Part shown: piece after piece, positions 31,078 to 41,159 of the stretch
Numbering within the stretch: position 1 is the first letter of the stretch
How the letters are laid out: each line of letters starts with the position of its first letter
From: Chrysophaeum taylorii
Lineage: Eukaryota > Sar > Pelagophyceae > Pelagomonadales > Pelagomonadaceae
Length of the DNA: 64,000 nucleotides
Direction of reading: 5' to 3'
NCBI GenBank assembly: GCA_029834535.1
Contig: JAQMWT010000340.1
Coordinates: forward strand, 1 to 64,000
Notes under the pieces: generated by a model
Seen by the model: only the letters and a program-made list of their open reading frames with translations
Databases searched by the model: none
Told to the model about the DNA's origin: nothing
Made by a program: the position numbers and the translations under genes

Positions 31078-32186
31078 AACCTTGCGATACGTGATCGGCA
31101 GCCATTGAGCTTTTTCATATCTTCGGCGAATCTCGCCTTCTGTGGCCTCTCGGCACGTTTTTCATATCTTCGGCGAATCTCGCCTTCTGTGGCCTCTCGG
31201 CACTTCTTTTCTTCTTCGTCGGATCGTCGGTCGAAATCATCGTTGCCAGGCGATCTTTGACGGGAGGTCACGTCCTTTTCGGCGGAGTGGGCCGTCTTTT
31301 GTACCGAGCTCAAGAGCATCGGTGAGGGGACTGCGTCGCATTGCGTCATATGGCTTGCGACCGAAACAGTGAACGACAGGTTCGCCTTATCGCAGGTTGC
31401 TTCACAGCCCTTCGTTAACTCTTCGACCGTAGAGACGTTCAACTCGTCCTGGTAACGAACAATGTCGCCGAGTGCGAGTACTTCACCTTGAGTAACCACG
31501 GTTGGCACGTCTTGGGTGGATGAAATCGCCACGCGCGGGCGGCTGACTTGTCGTGATCCTCGCAAGAAGATCACATTCCATCGACTACCCCTAACTGCTC
31601 GTATCCAGAGGACGTAGCAACAAAAAACTTGCCCGTCTTCCAAGGGCTCTGAAAGTGTGACTGCTGGTGCGCTGTAAGTGCGTCCAGGCTCGACCTTCAT
31701 CGTGCGCGCAGCGTAGGCAACCACTTCATGGGCAGTGCTGCTCGAAACTCAAGAAGGAATAACGGTCGAGACTCCCCAGGTCGTCGAAGCTACCGCTCGT
31801 TCTGGCGGTGGACGATGGAGGTCTCTAATCGTGCACAAGCGAGCGTAATCGCGATCCTCGACCGTGCTCAGGCTCTGCCTCATCGCGGGGTGCTGGGTGC
31901 CGCAAATCGGAATATACCACGGGGTTGCGCGCTCATAAGTCGACCTGAACGTTAGGACAGGGGAATCGACTCGTTGATCCCGCACCTTTAACCATTTGCG
32001 TCCATATGCGATTTGCGTGCGGTGCAACGCAATGCGATTGTGTGGGTACTCCACCACGGCTCCCAACACTCGAATGTCGCGCGCTCCTAATAAAAACAAA
32101 TGATTCGTATCAGCCACGATGGCAAATACCGGAATTGCAACCGCAAGAGCAAAACTCGCAACGCGACCCATTAATGGATAGTCGTA

Positions 32187-32821
32187 GGACCTCGAGATGG
32201 CCGCCAGCAGCTGCTTTCTCGCAAGTGTCTTTGTCCCACGGACACTCTTCTTGGCGGGCCCACTTGAGGACCTCGAGATTACCGGCCTCGGCGGCAACCT
32301 CCCATACGCGACGCCGGAGATGCGAGTAGCGGCGCAAAAACCAGTCGATCCACTCGATGACGCCGAGCGCGACAAATTCCTTTAGCTCCGCACCGATTCC
32401 CATCGCACGTGGCCCTACGCCGCTCGGCAACTGGACGTTGTCGTCGATCTTGGGGTCGTAGTAGTTCTCGCGCACCATCATCTCCGGGAGCTCGCGCGCG
32501 CGTCGCTCCTGGTCGACGCCGACGTTTCGAGGCTTCAACGAGGTGGGTCTGCGTCGTGATGCGTCTCTGCGCAAGCGCGTCGAGAGAAGCCTCAGAGATG
32601 ATAAGACCGTCGTCTTCTAGAAAACTGTAGACCCAATCCTCGCCGGCGGCGACCAATTTGTACAGCAAATCGCGCTTCGTCGTCTCCGAGTCGTCGTCGA
32701 TGCCGTTGAGAAGCACGATAGCGTCCATGTCGATGAGCATCCGCAACACCACGCGCCGCTTTTTGAAGAAGGGGTCATTCTTCGTCGCCTTGGCTCGTTT
32801 CAGAGGGCGCATGTCGTTCAT
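32187..32821 (-). pseudogene. Ankyrin-repeat gene fragment, truncated at the retroelement
   Basis: Starts at an ATG at 32821; the first ~95 codons are open, then a frame change near 32.53 kb leads into the second frame. The end reads RRVWEVAAEAGNLEVLKWAR, EECPWDKDTCEKAAAGGHLEVL, the divergent ankyrin repeats common in large gene families of stramenopiles and giant viruses. The coding sequence stops in mid-repeat at about 32187, exactly where the retroelement sequence begins, and no continuation is found on the element's far side. So the gene has lost its 3' part and is probably dead. The frame change could also be a small intron. Confidence 0.7.
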
Positions 32822-34742
32822 CTCCTAAAATTGTATGACATCCTTGGGTGTACAACCAGGGGGATATTATTACGTTTGGTAAAATTCGTGCAACAAAGTA
32901 GCCAAAAGGCAACTTAAGCACTTGCAGAAGCGGAAAGGGGTGGTGGTGCAGAAGTGAGGACAGAAAAGAAGGAAACAGGAAGAGAAAAAGAGAGCAAAAT
33001 AGATGGGCTGGAGAAGGGGTGACTCGTCGAGAAGAGGCCAAACGAGCACGAAGGAGACAAAGACAGCGGAAAGCGACGCAATGAAGACGGGGACGAGAAC
33101 TTGACGACGACGCTAGGAGACGGTCGCAGCGGCACTTCGGGCGAGGCGGCCAGATGACAGTCGCGAGACCACATGGTAACCTCGTATCATCAGCATCATC
33201 GGCTTATTGCCAACAAGGATGGCAATAAGCTCCGCCGACAGACGGCCGCGCACGACGTTAGTTCTAAGCTGCGTCTACCGATGCCGTCGTCAAGGCGCAG
33301 ACGAAGGTCGCGTCCGTGAATCAAGAGCAGAAGGGGGAGTCTGGAGAGCAGAGAGACGGGAACTCAACCAGTGGACCGCGGCAAAGTCGTGCACGCGCGT
33401 ACAAAAGATGGTGAAAAGCAGCAGAGCTGCCACAAAACTCTGTTGCGACGTCGTCAAAGTGGAATGCGGGCATGTAGTCGAAATATGGTGAAGCGACTCG
33501 GGCGGCGACAACAGCGCGCAGGGGTGATCAGGGACGAACATTAACAACACCCCCAGGCAGTAGAACGGGTTGCTAGCTGCGCCGCGACGGACTTTATAAC
33601 CTACATGGCGCGTGTCATGAAGGACTTGCACGTACCGACAATAGATCCCCGAACGAAAAATGATAGAGGCATCCGCAGGCTCATACGCACGAAGACGCGC
33701 AACTCCAAACTGCGTGAGCAAATGGGATCAAACCGCGGAAATACAGACGACGCCACCGCTGGAAGAAAGTGACAACGAACCAGTGCCGAGTCTCAGGACA
33801 GACATGCATGCAAGAAGGGTCATCCCCCCCCCCGCGTGCCGCATAAGCAAGACACTGGAGAGACGCGACAAAGGTGGTCAGAGGAATTGCGGCGTTCGTG
33901 GCGCACGCGACAGCCATGCGCTGCGAGAGGCCAGAATGTGCGAGAGCACAGCGCCATTATGGTCAAGAATACAGCTTTCACGGGTAACCGAGTGAGCACT
34001 TTACGATAGGACGAAAATGCAGTTCGAGCGGCACAGATGCCCATGGCCTCAGCGCGATACGCAGAGAGTGTCCCAAAAAAGTTGATGACAGTTTAGAGGC
34101 GTTACAGGGGTGGTGACAGGATCGAAAATATCCACAGCAGCACCGCCCTTATTTCTGGACACGGCTCTGTCGCTGGCCAAAATGGGATGATCGAGACGTG
34201 TCCGATCATCACAGTCATCACTCCAGCAGAACAACGCGCAGACGGCCCCCTGCAGAAAACCGGCCGGCCGACGACGGTTGCTAGGTAGGCGCCCGAAGGT
34301 TCCGAGGTCTGGGAGATAGTGGGGGCGTTGGATGTGCAGGGACGGAGGTTTTGCGGTGGGCATGGAAAAGAGCAATTTCGTCACGCATCGCAGCAGGGCT
34401 TAGCGGCCGTGAGGACCTAATGAAAGTCGCCCGAGGGGCGGTGGCGTTTCACGGGGAGGCGACGCACGCCGACCGAGACTGGGAGAGTCCAACCGGAATG
34501 GCCGTGACAGCCAAACCGGGCCGCCGCAAATGCGACCCTTCTATACCAAACCTCTTCGATGCTACCCGTTCAGCGGCAGCACTTCAACGCGGCGATAAAT
34601 CCAATTTATAGACAGACGCGTTCTTGTCTTCCACCTCCACTACGCGGAGGTGGGTGGGCATCAAGAAGCAGCGTCACCACCTATGCGATCAACCCGAAAC
34701 CCGGCGCAAGACCGGCAACATATGGAGTAATTTTTTGTTCTA
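32822..34742. other. Non-coding region with a perfect hairpin; no supported gene
   Basis: GCTTATTGCCA and TGGCAATAAGC at 33202-33212 and 33220-33230 make a perfect 11-bp stem with a 7-base loop. A minus frame (33290-33721) has partly protein-like composition but no known domain. A polypyrimidine tract on the minus strand (about 32940-33060) gives a spurious Phe/Ser/Leu-rich frame. A C9 run is near 33826-33834. Confidence 0.5.
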
Positions 34743-35291
34743 TTATGAGAGGACGCGGGCGTCGCGGTCCCATCTTGCCCGGTAAGCGGGCTCGTTATCC
34801 GAAAAGAACATCTGGCCGACGCCGTGGCGCTCGTCGTCCTTCCACTCCCCGACGTACTTGACGCCGTTGGGCCAGACGTACTCGCCCTGGCCCTCCATTT
34901 TGCCGGCGCGGTACTCCCCCGTGTACTTGGATCCGTCGGGGTAGGACATGACCCCCTGGCCCTCCTTGCGGTTATTCTTGAAGCCGCCCTCGTACCTCGT
35001 CTCGTCGCGGTAGACGAAGACTCCGTACCCATCCTTGGCGCCCTCCTTGTATTCGCCCTTGTACATAGACCCGTCGGCAAAGTAGTACTCCCCGTAGCCG
35101 TGGCGCTGCGACCGGACAAAGGAGCCTTCATACCGTGACCCGTCGGGGTGCCAGTACGTCCCTTTGCCCTCCATTTCTCCGTGGCGCACCTCGCCCTCGT
35201 ACTTATCGGGACGCAGAAACCACGTCAACGTCATCCATTTCGCCTCCCCCGTATCCTTCTTCGGCGCTGAGCATTGTGTCGATTCGACCAT
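34743..35291 (-). CDS. MORN-repeat protein
   Basis: 182 residues from the ATG at 35291. About six MORN repeats follow one another from residue ~30: [80 protein letters not shown] and [20 protein letters not shown] repeats form extended beta-hairpin rods, often in ciliary (radial-spoke) or membrane-associated proteins; no other domain is present, so a specific role cannot be given. It is soluble, without signal peptide. It is divergent from the GMP reductase gene, with 78 bp between start codons. Confidence 0.9.
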   Translation of the reverse strand: MVESTQCSAPKKDTGEAKWMTLTWFLRPDKYEGEVRHGEMEGKGTYWHPDGSRYEGSFVRSQRHGYGEYYFADGSMYKGEYKEGAKDGYGVFVYRDETRYEGGFKNNRKEGQGVMSYPDGSKYTGEYRAGKMEGQGEYVWPNGVKYVGEWKDDERHGVGQMFFSDNEPAYRARWDRDARVLS

Positions 35292-35369
35292 CGTTGTTGT
35301 CTCTCTCTCCTCCTGCTCGAGGGTAATTGTTATGTCAACCACCACCACACTCCCAACAACGGTCGTCGC
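35292..35369. promoter_or_regulatory. Very short bidirectional promoter region
   Basis: Only 78 bp lie between the ATG of the MORN gene (minus) and the first in-frame ATG of the GMP reductase gene (plus). Both genes must share this interval, or their promoters overlap coding sequence. No TATA box is evident. Confidence 0.5.
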
Positions 35370-36572
35370 ATGTTCAACGCGCGATGCGCGCGGGTCGTGG
35401 GTCTCGGGGGCGCCGCCTCAGCCTGGATGATAATGTCGCGGCGGCCCGCTTTCTCCCTGCGGGTCGAAGACGACGTGAAGCTTGACTTCAAGGACGTGCT
35501 GATCAGGCCGAAGCGGTCGACTCTGAGATCGAGGTCGGAGGTGTCGCTGGAGCGGGCGTTGGTGACTCGGAACTCGCAGCGCGAGGTCCGGTGCGTGCCG
35601 ATCGTGGTGTCGAACATGGATACCGTCGGGACCTTCGAGATGGCATGCGCCCTCGCGCCGTCGGGGGCTCTGGTGGCGATCCACAAGCACTATAACCTGG
35701 ACGAGTGGCGAGAGTTCTCGCGTCTCCACCCCGACGTGAGGAACGTGATGGTCTCGGCCGGGACCGGTGCCGGCGACCTCGCCAAGCTCGACTCGATTCT
35801 AGCGGCGTGCCCAACGGTCACCACGATCTGCTTGGACGTTGCGAACGGCTATTCCGAATTTTTTGTCGAGGTCGTCTCGGCCGTCAGGGAAAAGTGGCCC
35901 CGCCACGTCATCGTCGCGGGTAACGTCGTCACCAACGAGATGACCGAGGAACTGATTCTCAAGGGCGCCGACATCGTCAAAGTCGGGATTGGCCCTGGCT
36001 CCGTCTGCACGACCCGGAAGCAGACCGGCGTGGGGTATCCGCAAGTCTCCGCGGTCGTCGAGTGCGCCGACGCTGCCCACGGCCTGGGCGGCCACGTCAT
36101 CGCCGACGGCGGCATCACCTGCCCCGGAGACGCCGCGAAGGCCTTCGGGGCCGGCGCCGACTTGGTCATGTGCGGCGGCATGTTCTCTGGAACCGACGAA
36201 AGCGCCGGCGAAGAGCGCGCGAGACCCGACGGTTCGCGCGTCAAGCTCTTCTACGGCATGTCCAGCTCGACGGCCATGAAAAAGCACGTCGGCGGTGTCG
36301 CCGAGTACCGCTCCAGCGAGGGAAAGACCGTCGAGGTCCCCTGCAAGGGCCCCGCCGCCGACGTCGTCCAAGATCTCCTCGGCGGCCTGCGCTCCGCCTG
36401 CACCTACGTCGGGGCCCGCTCCATCAAGGAGATGCCCAAGCGCACCACCTTTGTTCGCGTCTCCCAGCAGCTTAATACCTTCTTCGGCACCCACGACCTT
36501 TCCAAGCAGCACCAGGCCGGTGGTGGTGGTGCTGCTGCTGGTCCCGCCCCCGCGAAGGGGCCCGCGTCGTGA
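35370..36572 (+). CDS. guaC: GMP reductase
   Basis: 400 residues from the ATG at 35370; later starts at 35427/35433 give the usual family length of about 345-380. The extra N-terminus ([19 protein letters not shown]) lacks acids and might be a targeting peptide. Family blocks: [53 protein letters not shown] with the catalytic Cys, [19 protein letters not shown] and [12 protein letters not shown]. The enzyme deaminates GMP reductively to IMP with NADPH, linking guanine and adenine nucleotide pools. The ending is a Gly/Ala/Pro-rich tail. IMP dehydrogenase was considered, but there is no CBS module and the GMPR-type active-site loop and FYGMSS block fit GMP reductase. Confidence 0.95.
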   Translation: MFNARCARVVGLGGAASAWMIMSRRPAFSLRVEDDVKLDFKDVLIRPKRSTLRSRSEVSLERALVTRNSQREVRCVPIVVSNMDTVGTFEMACALAPSGALVAIHKHYNLDEWREFSRLHPDVRNVMVSAGTGAGDLAKLDSILAACPTVTTICLDVANGYSEFFVEVVSAVREKWPRHVIVAGNVVTNEMTEELILKGADIVKVGIGPGSVCTTRKQTGVGYPQVSAVVECADAAHGLGGHVIADGGITCPGDAAKAFGAGADLVMCGGMFSGTDESAGEERARPDGSRVKLFYGMSSSTAMKKHVGGVAEYRSSEGKTVEVPCKGPAADVVQDLLGGLRSACTYVGARSIKEMPKRTTFVRVSQQLNTFFGTHDLSKQHQAGGGGAAAGPAPAKGPAS

Positions 36573-36631
36573 TCATCCTATCTTCGGTGACTGGCTGACC
36601 ACAGGGGCTGCTCGCGGTCCCAAGATTGCGC

Positions 36632-36664
<33 letters not shown>

Positions 36665-37469
36665 TGTCTCTCGAGAGTCGGACGCTGGGGCGATAAATGG
36701 ATGGTCCTCGGGGCGCGTCGAAGCGACTTAACATATAGTCAAAGCCGCCGGAGCAGCAGCATCGCGGGAGTGTTATTAATCTCATATCACTTCATCAGGC
36801 AGCGTTGATACGATACACACTGGGATCGTCGCAACAACAGAGCGGTGTCGGCGCATAAACTATATTCTCGTCGCGCCGCAGTTGTCATCCTCAAACTGAC
36901 CACATCACACTCGCGGGGAAAACTTCGGGAGCATCGTCATCCTAGGGTTCGGTCGTGGCAGGTGCCTCCCTAGAAGTCGCGTCGTTGCGCGTCGTCGTCG
37001 CGACCGCAACCTCGTCGCCCTCCGTCCGCAAGAGCATCTTGCCTTCGGTCGCGATGGCTGAGGAGGAAACATCGCGGCGACCGCCCCCCCCGGGTCGTCG
37101 AAGATGCCGCCGACATGTCCGCAACTTTCCGGCCAACGGCTGGGGACGAGGACGACAGCCAAGGAAGAAAGAGAGGTATGCCGCGCTTCAAGTCAGAGGC
37201 GGCACTTCGAGGCGAAGATCGCCGCCGGAAGGTGAAAGCGAAGAGGTCGTTGTTGCGAGGCCTGACCGCATTATGCTGCGACTCGAACCGCGCGACGCAA
37301 CGTCGTGAGCCGAGAAGAAGATCTTTGGTCTCGGGCCGAACCGTCGTCGCCTATGATTCCTTAAAGAAATTATGAACGTAGATTTTGCCACAAAAAAAGA
37401 TCCTAAACGGACTTATTACTATTATCGAGGTGATCCACCACCACAACGCGCGAGGAGAACGCGAAGAAG
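36573..37469. other. Intergenic region with (GCTT)n microsatellite
   Basis: A (CTTG)n tract lies at 36632-36663, downstream of GMP reductase. Opposing GC-rich open frames at 36955-37308 have no recognisable protein domain; a non-coding reading is preferred. Confidence 0.5.
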
Positions 37470-37820
37470 ATGCGCACGCAACCAAGAAGGTGGTCTGCCA
37501 GGAGATCGCGGGGGCTATCTATGCGTGGCATGATGGAGGCGCAGGGCACGGAAACGCCGCCGCGCGGGAGCTGGGATAAGATTCTCTTGGCGTTGGAGGA
37601 CTTTGAGCCCCGCAAGTTATATTAGTGATCGAAGCTGGCGCGCAGCTTGGCGTTTGGAGTTTTTTTTTTTTCGAGCGGAGGTGGGAGTGGCCTTCTAAGA
37701 GATGACATTTTCTTTTCACTTCCGCGCAGCAAGGGCCGCTCCTCCACAAACACCAAGCTGATGCCGGAGATCGCGCTCGAGGTCATCAACGACGAGTCTC
37801 ACGGTGGCATGCTGTTTTAA
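37470..37820 (+). CDS. Possible small two-exon gene, 78 residues, unknown function
   Basis: Proposed exons 37470-37615 and 37730-37820 with a 114-nt GT-AG intron; the acceptor is preceded by a pyrimidine-rich stretch (TTTTCTTTTCACTTCCGCGC). The splice keeps the frame and joins SWDKILLALEDFEPR to NKGRSSTNTKLMPEIALEV and the ending INDESHGGMLF. The first ~20 residues are Arg-rich and could be a transit peptide; a later ATG (37530 or 37533) is possible. Both exon parts have protein-like composition, unlike the surroundings, but I recognise no family. Further exons upstream cannot be excluded. Confidence 0.35.
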
Positions 37821-38092
37821 ATTTAAAAAGCTCGCCTAGCCAGAGGCTTCAGCAGCAGCCCCGTGTACTGTACCTACCTGTAAAAAAGAGTGGTGGTCCA
37901 AGCTCCTCGGCGTCCCTGGAGCACCTCAGCAAGAAGCGCCGCCGCCCACAAAGAAGGCACCTTGGTGCATACATATAAGAATGGGGAGGAGACCAGATAA
38001 AAAGAAAACCACCATCACCACCACCTCGAGTAGGCGGGGTTGCTTTTGTTGTTGTCCCGACGAGAGAAAGGCGGCGGCAGCACACATCATCA
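37821..38092. other. Intergenic, nothing recognised
   Basis: Begins with the TTTAAATTTAAA sequence after the small gene and leads to the 3' end of the glucuronokinase-like gene. No gene or repeat seen. Confidence 0.5.
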
Positions 38093-40111
38093 CTACTCGG
38101 TGGGGGAGGGATCAGAGAAGGCGACGCCCCCAGCCCCACCCCCAAGAAGGCTCGTCGAGGAGGAGGCGGGGGCGGGGTTTACCACCTGGTGGTGCGCGGG
38201 GACGAAGGAGTTCGACCTGGAAATTGGCTGGACGGCGGAGGGCGCGTCGTCAGGGCCCGGGGGCGCGTCGAAGAGATGGTGGTCGTCGGCCCCGAAGTAG
38301 GGTTCGATGAGGACAAAGACAAAGGCCTCGTCTTCGTAGGCGGCGCGGATGTCGTCGAGTTGGTCGGGTTCGCAGGTGCCGACGACGGCACCTCCCGAGC
38401 CCGGGAGTTTCGCGACGCCGCCGAGGGACTCGGCGATCTCGACGAGACGCAAATTTGCTTGGCCGAGGACGTCGTCGCCGAACAATTTTCGACGGAGCGA
38501 AAAGTTGAGCGCCAAGAGGCGCTTGCACTCGTCCTTGTCGCCGCTCTCGATCGCGGTCTTGGCCGTCTCGGCGACCCGAGCGAGGTCTCGCATGGCCCGG
38601 TGGACGGTCTCGTCCCCCGCTTGAAAGCGCGACTTGACGTCGGAGTGGATCCGGCCCGAGTCGCTGGGCTCGCCGCAGTAGGCCAACCAGAGAATCGGGA
38701 GCGCCGCTTGGAGGTTCGAGGGGTCGAGCCTTTCGTAGCGGCCGTAGCCTTTGTCTTGGAAGTGTTTCGCGTCGAAATCCATGTAGACGAGGCCCTCGTA
38801 GGCCTGGACGACGCGGTCCTGGAGGCCCGCGACGATCCCGAGCTCGGCTTCGACCGAGAGCACGAGCGACGGCAGCCAGGGTTCTTTGATGTGCGAGTCG
38901 TCGAGGTTGTAGAAGCGCATCAGCGCGCGAATCGCGGCCGTGACGATCGCCGAGGAGCCCGCGAGGCCGACTTGCCGCGGGACGTTTGTTTCGTAGGAGA
39001 GGGTGAAGTTCCGCTTGGGGAGCGCGACCCCCCGTTCCATACAAAATTCGTGGAAGCGCTTGCACGCCGCTTGCAACAGGCGCATCCCGCCCTGATAGCC
39101 CTCGCGGAGCGAAATGAAGTGGAGGTCGCTCAAGCTCCCGAAGTCGCAGGGGTCGAAGAGCGGGTGCGGGATCAGGGCGAGCCGTTCCGAGGGAGCGATC
39201 GTCGCCGAAGCCCAAAAGTTCGCAATAGTCAGAGCGATCGTCTTGCCGTTGTAGCCGTCCGAGGGGTTGCCGAAGAGGCCGACGCGGGCCCTCGCCGTCG
39301 TCGTCAGAGCCCAGGGACCATCGACCCTCTCGAACCGCTCGACGAGGTCCAGGTACTCGCGGAGCCCGGCGTTCCCGATGAGCCGGAACACCCCGGGCAT
39401 GCGCATCGAGTAAACCGGGAGTCGTTTCGCGTTCACGACCCACTCCATGAAATTACCCAAGCTGCCCGTCTTGAATTCGGGCAGGCACTTGACGACGACG
39501 GGTTGCAAAATATAAAACAAGGGACACGCCTGACCGGCGACGTAGTTGTTGGGTTTTTCCACAAACCGCGTCACCATGCGCGTCTCGGGGTCGACCTCGA
39601 TGATCCCTCGGCTCGCCGCGTCTTCGTCCGGACCGAGGTTATACGAGACGACGAGCGAGTCCCCGCGCAAGACGTGCGACTCGGTCACGATCGCCTGGAG
39701 ATCGAACTCCCGGTGGAACAACGAATCCCCCGCTATCACCATAACTTCGCGGTTTTGGTCCTTGAACCACGACGCGCGCGACAATCCCAGCAGCAAGTCG
39801 CGGCAAGCTCCGATCGCTGTCGTTCGCATTGTCGACCCATCGTTCACCACGTGACTCACCGGGATTCCGCGCGCCGTCGCCCACCTTTCAAAGTGCTTGA
39901 AGTGCTTCGCATTCGTCACCAGGTAGACGTCCGTGATCTTGCGCAGCTTCTCGATCGCGCCCCACCAGTAATCGATCACGCGCCGACCCCCCGTGATCGG
40001 CAACAACGCCTTCGGCAGACCGTGGAGGTGCCGGTACTCGGGACCCGCCTCCAAGATCTCCGCCTCCAGCTGCGTGTCCACGCTCGCGACCAAGATCATC
40101 GCGATCGTCAT
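38093..40111 (-). CDS. Fused NTP-transferase and glucuronokinase-like GHMP kinase
   Basis: 672 residues in one frame. Residues 1-~270: a sugar-nucleotidyltransferase domain with HGLPKALLPITGGRRVIDYWW, an AGDSLF metal-binding site and TRFVEKPNN. Residues ~280-620: a GHMP kinase with RARVGLFGNPSDGYNGKTIAL, PRQVGLAGSSAIVTAAI (the ATP-binding GLAGSSA loop) and KLPGSGGAVVGT. The start of the kinase is that of plant glucuronokinases, which phosphorylate glucuronate at C1; the attached transferase would then make UDP-glucuronate. Substrates are inferred from similarity. The last ~45 residues are a Pro/Ser/Gly-rich tail. Probably cytosolic. It feeds the glycosyltransferases found elsewhere in the window. 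Divergent from the carrier gene, 137 bp away. Confidence 0.88.
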   Translation of the reverse strand: MTIAMILVASVDTQLEAEILEAGPEYRHLHGLPKALLPITGGRRVIDYWWGAIEKLRKITDVYLVTNAKHFKHFERWATARGIPVSHVVNDGSTMRTTAIGACRDLLLGLSRASWFKDQNREVMVIAGDSLFHREFDLQAIVTESHVLRGDSLVVSYNLGPDEDAASRGIIEVDPETRMVTRFVEKPNNYVAGQACPLFYILQPVVVKCLPEFKTGSLGNFMEWVVNAKRLPVYSMRMPGVFRLIGNAGLREYLDLVERFERVDGPWALTTTARARVGLFGNPSDGYNGKTIALTIANFWASATIAPSERLALIPHPLFDPCDFGSLSDLHFISLREGYQGGMRLLQAACKRFHEFCMERGVALPKRNFTLSYETNVPRQVGLAGSSAIVTAAIRALMRFYNLDDSHIKEPWLPSLVLSVEAELGIVAGLQDRVVQAYEGLVYMDFDAKHFQDKGYGRYERLDPSNLQAALPILWLAYCGEPSDSGRIHSDVKSRFQAGDETVHRAMRDLARVAETAKTAIESGDKDECKRLLALNFSLRRKLFGDDVLGQANLRLVEIAESLGGVAKLPGSGGAVVGTCEPDQLDDIRAAYEDEAFVFVLIEPYFGADDHHLFDAPPGPDDAPSAVQPISRSNSFVPAHHQVVNPAPASSSTSLLGGGAGGVAFSDPSPTE

Positions 40112-40248
40112 ATTTTTATTTTAATTATAAACTTCTTCACTTCACATTTTTTGTGGAGGTGAAGAAGTCTCTTTCTTTCGAAAAAAAAACAAACAAAAAC
40201 AACAACAACGGATCGAAGATCGATGATGTGGTAGTCGCGCATTTTCTC
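40112..40248. promoter_or_regulatory. Short bidirectional promoter region
   Basis: 137 bp between the divergent ATGs of the glucuronokinase-like and carrier genes. AT-rich near the left start (ATTTTTATTTTAATTATAAA, on the minus strand a possible TATA-like TTTATAATT) and A-rich near the right start. Confidence 0.45.
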
Positions 40249-41067
40249 ATGGAGAGGAGGTACCTCGTGCTGCAGAAGCTGACCGAAGGCCAGACCTTGT
40301 TTGTGGGCAGCGTCGCCGGCGCGATCGAGGCGGCGGCAACGCAACCCCTGACCTACCTGAAGAACACGGTGCAACAGCGACTGCGGGTGTCGGCGGACCC
40401 AAGAATCGTATACAGAGGCACGCTCGCCTCGTGCTGCGCCGACGCGAGTCTGATTGGGTCGCAGTTTGTGCTCTGCGGCAGCCTCCAAAAACTTATGGTC
40501 AATCACCAGACGCGAACGCTGTCATTCTTCGAAGAAATAATTTGTGCTTTAGGCGCCGGAGCCGCGTCGGGCCTTCCGTGCTGTGCCTTGGAGCTCACGA
40601 TGATCCAGCAACAGCGGTATGGCGGCTCGACGATGGACACCCTCCGGAGCCTCCTCGCCGCCCGGGGTGGTGGTCTCTTTCGCGGCCTCGGACCTTCGGC
40701 CGCCCGAGAAGCCGTCTTCGCCGCGGGCTACCTCGGCCTCTCGCCGCAAATGGACCGTCTCCTCCCACCCACCTGGGCCACCGCGCTCTCCTCGCTTTTC
40801 AGCGGCCTTATCTGCGCCGGCATCACCCACCCCATCGACACTATCAAATCCTGCATGCAGGGCGACGTCCACCGCACAAAGTACGGTGGCTTTATCCACA
40901 CCTACCGCACTATCTATGCCGACGGCGGCCCCGCGGCCTTCTACCGCGGCTACGGCGCGCGCGCGGCCATGATCTGCATCTGCTTCTACATCTTCGCAGA
41001 GACCAAGCTCCAGCTCGCCTCGCTCGCCTTCCCCCGCCAACTCATCTGCGACGACCCCGACCCCTGA
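40249..41067 (+). CDS. Mitochondrial carrier family (SLC25) protein
   Basis: 272 residues from the ATG at 40249. Three carrier repeats: the first has QPLTYLKNTVQQ in place of the standard PxDxxK motif, the second a strongly altered CALELTMIQQQRYGG, and the third a standard HPIDTIKSCMQGD followed by FYRGYGARAAM. Six membrane helices are expected, in the inner mitochondrial membrane or another organelle membrane. The altered first and second signatures suggest an atypical carrier; the substrate cannot be inferred. ISCU, another mitochondrial protein, follows 92 bp downstream on the same strand. Confidence 0.85.
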   Translation: MERRYLVLQKLTEGQTLFVGSVAGAIEAAATQPLTYLKNTVQQRLRVSADPRIVYRGTLASCCADASLIGSQFVLCGSLQKLMVNHQTRTLSFFEEIICALGAGAASGLPCCALELTMIQQQRYGGSTMDTLRSLLAARGGGLFRGLGPSAAREAVFAAGYLGLSPQMDRLLPPTWATALSSLFSGLICAGITHPIDTIKSCMQGDVHRTKYGGFIHTYRTIYADGGPAAFYRGYGARAAMICICFYIFAETKLQLASLAFPRQLICDDPDP

Positions 41068-41159
41068 CTGATGACGTCAGCAGAAGCAACATAACGGCAT
41101 TCATTCTATCCGTTCATCAGTCGATTATCGAAGAAAGGTGTCAAGGCAGACGTCAGCAT

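Larger units (their letters stand above)
26553..32186 (-). mobile_element. Ty3/gypsy-type LTR-retroelement fossil carrying a DNA methyltransferase
   Basis: Read on the minus strand the parts come in the order: end of a retropepsin (~31.9-32.18 kb), protease-RT spacer (~31.1-31.7 kb), a cytosine-C5 DNA methyltransferase (30412-31077), a spacer (~29.9-30.4 kb), reverse transcriptase (~29.0-29.6 kb), RNase H (~28.5-29.0 kb), integrase with zinc finger and DDE core (~27.3-28.4 kb) and an integrase C-terminal region with a chromo/Tudor-like extension (26553-27143). This PR-RT-RH-INT order is that of Ty3/gypsy elements. Gag and the 5' end are missing and no LTR pair was recognised. The copy is broken, with on the order of ten interruptions, so it is not very recent; without LTRs it cannot be dated. 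It is less GC-rich than host genes. The right end abuts an ankyrin gene fragment. Confidence 0.85.

Noticed and set aside
24180-34742. LTR pair around the retroelement
   Set aside because: No matching direct repeats were found by eye on the two sides; the 5' side is replaced by ankyrin sequence.
38189-40162. 657-codon open frame antisense to the glucuronokinase-like gene
   Set aside because: A mirror of GC-rich codon use; the sense frame has clear enzyme motifs.
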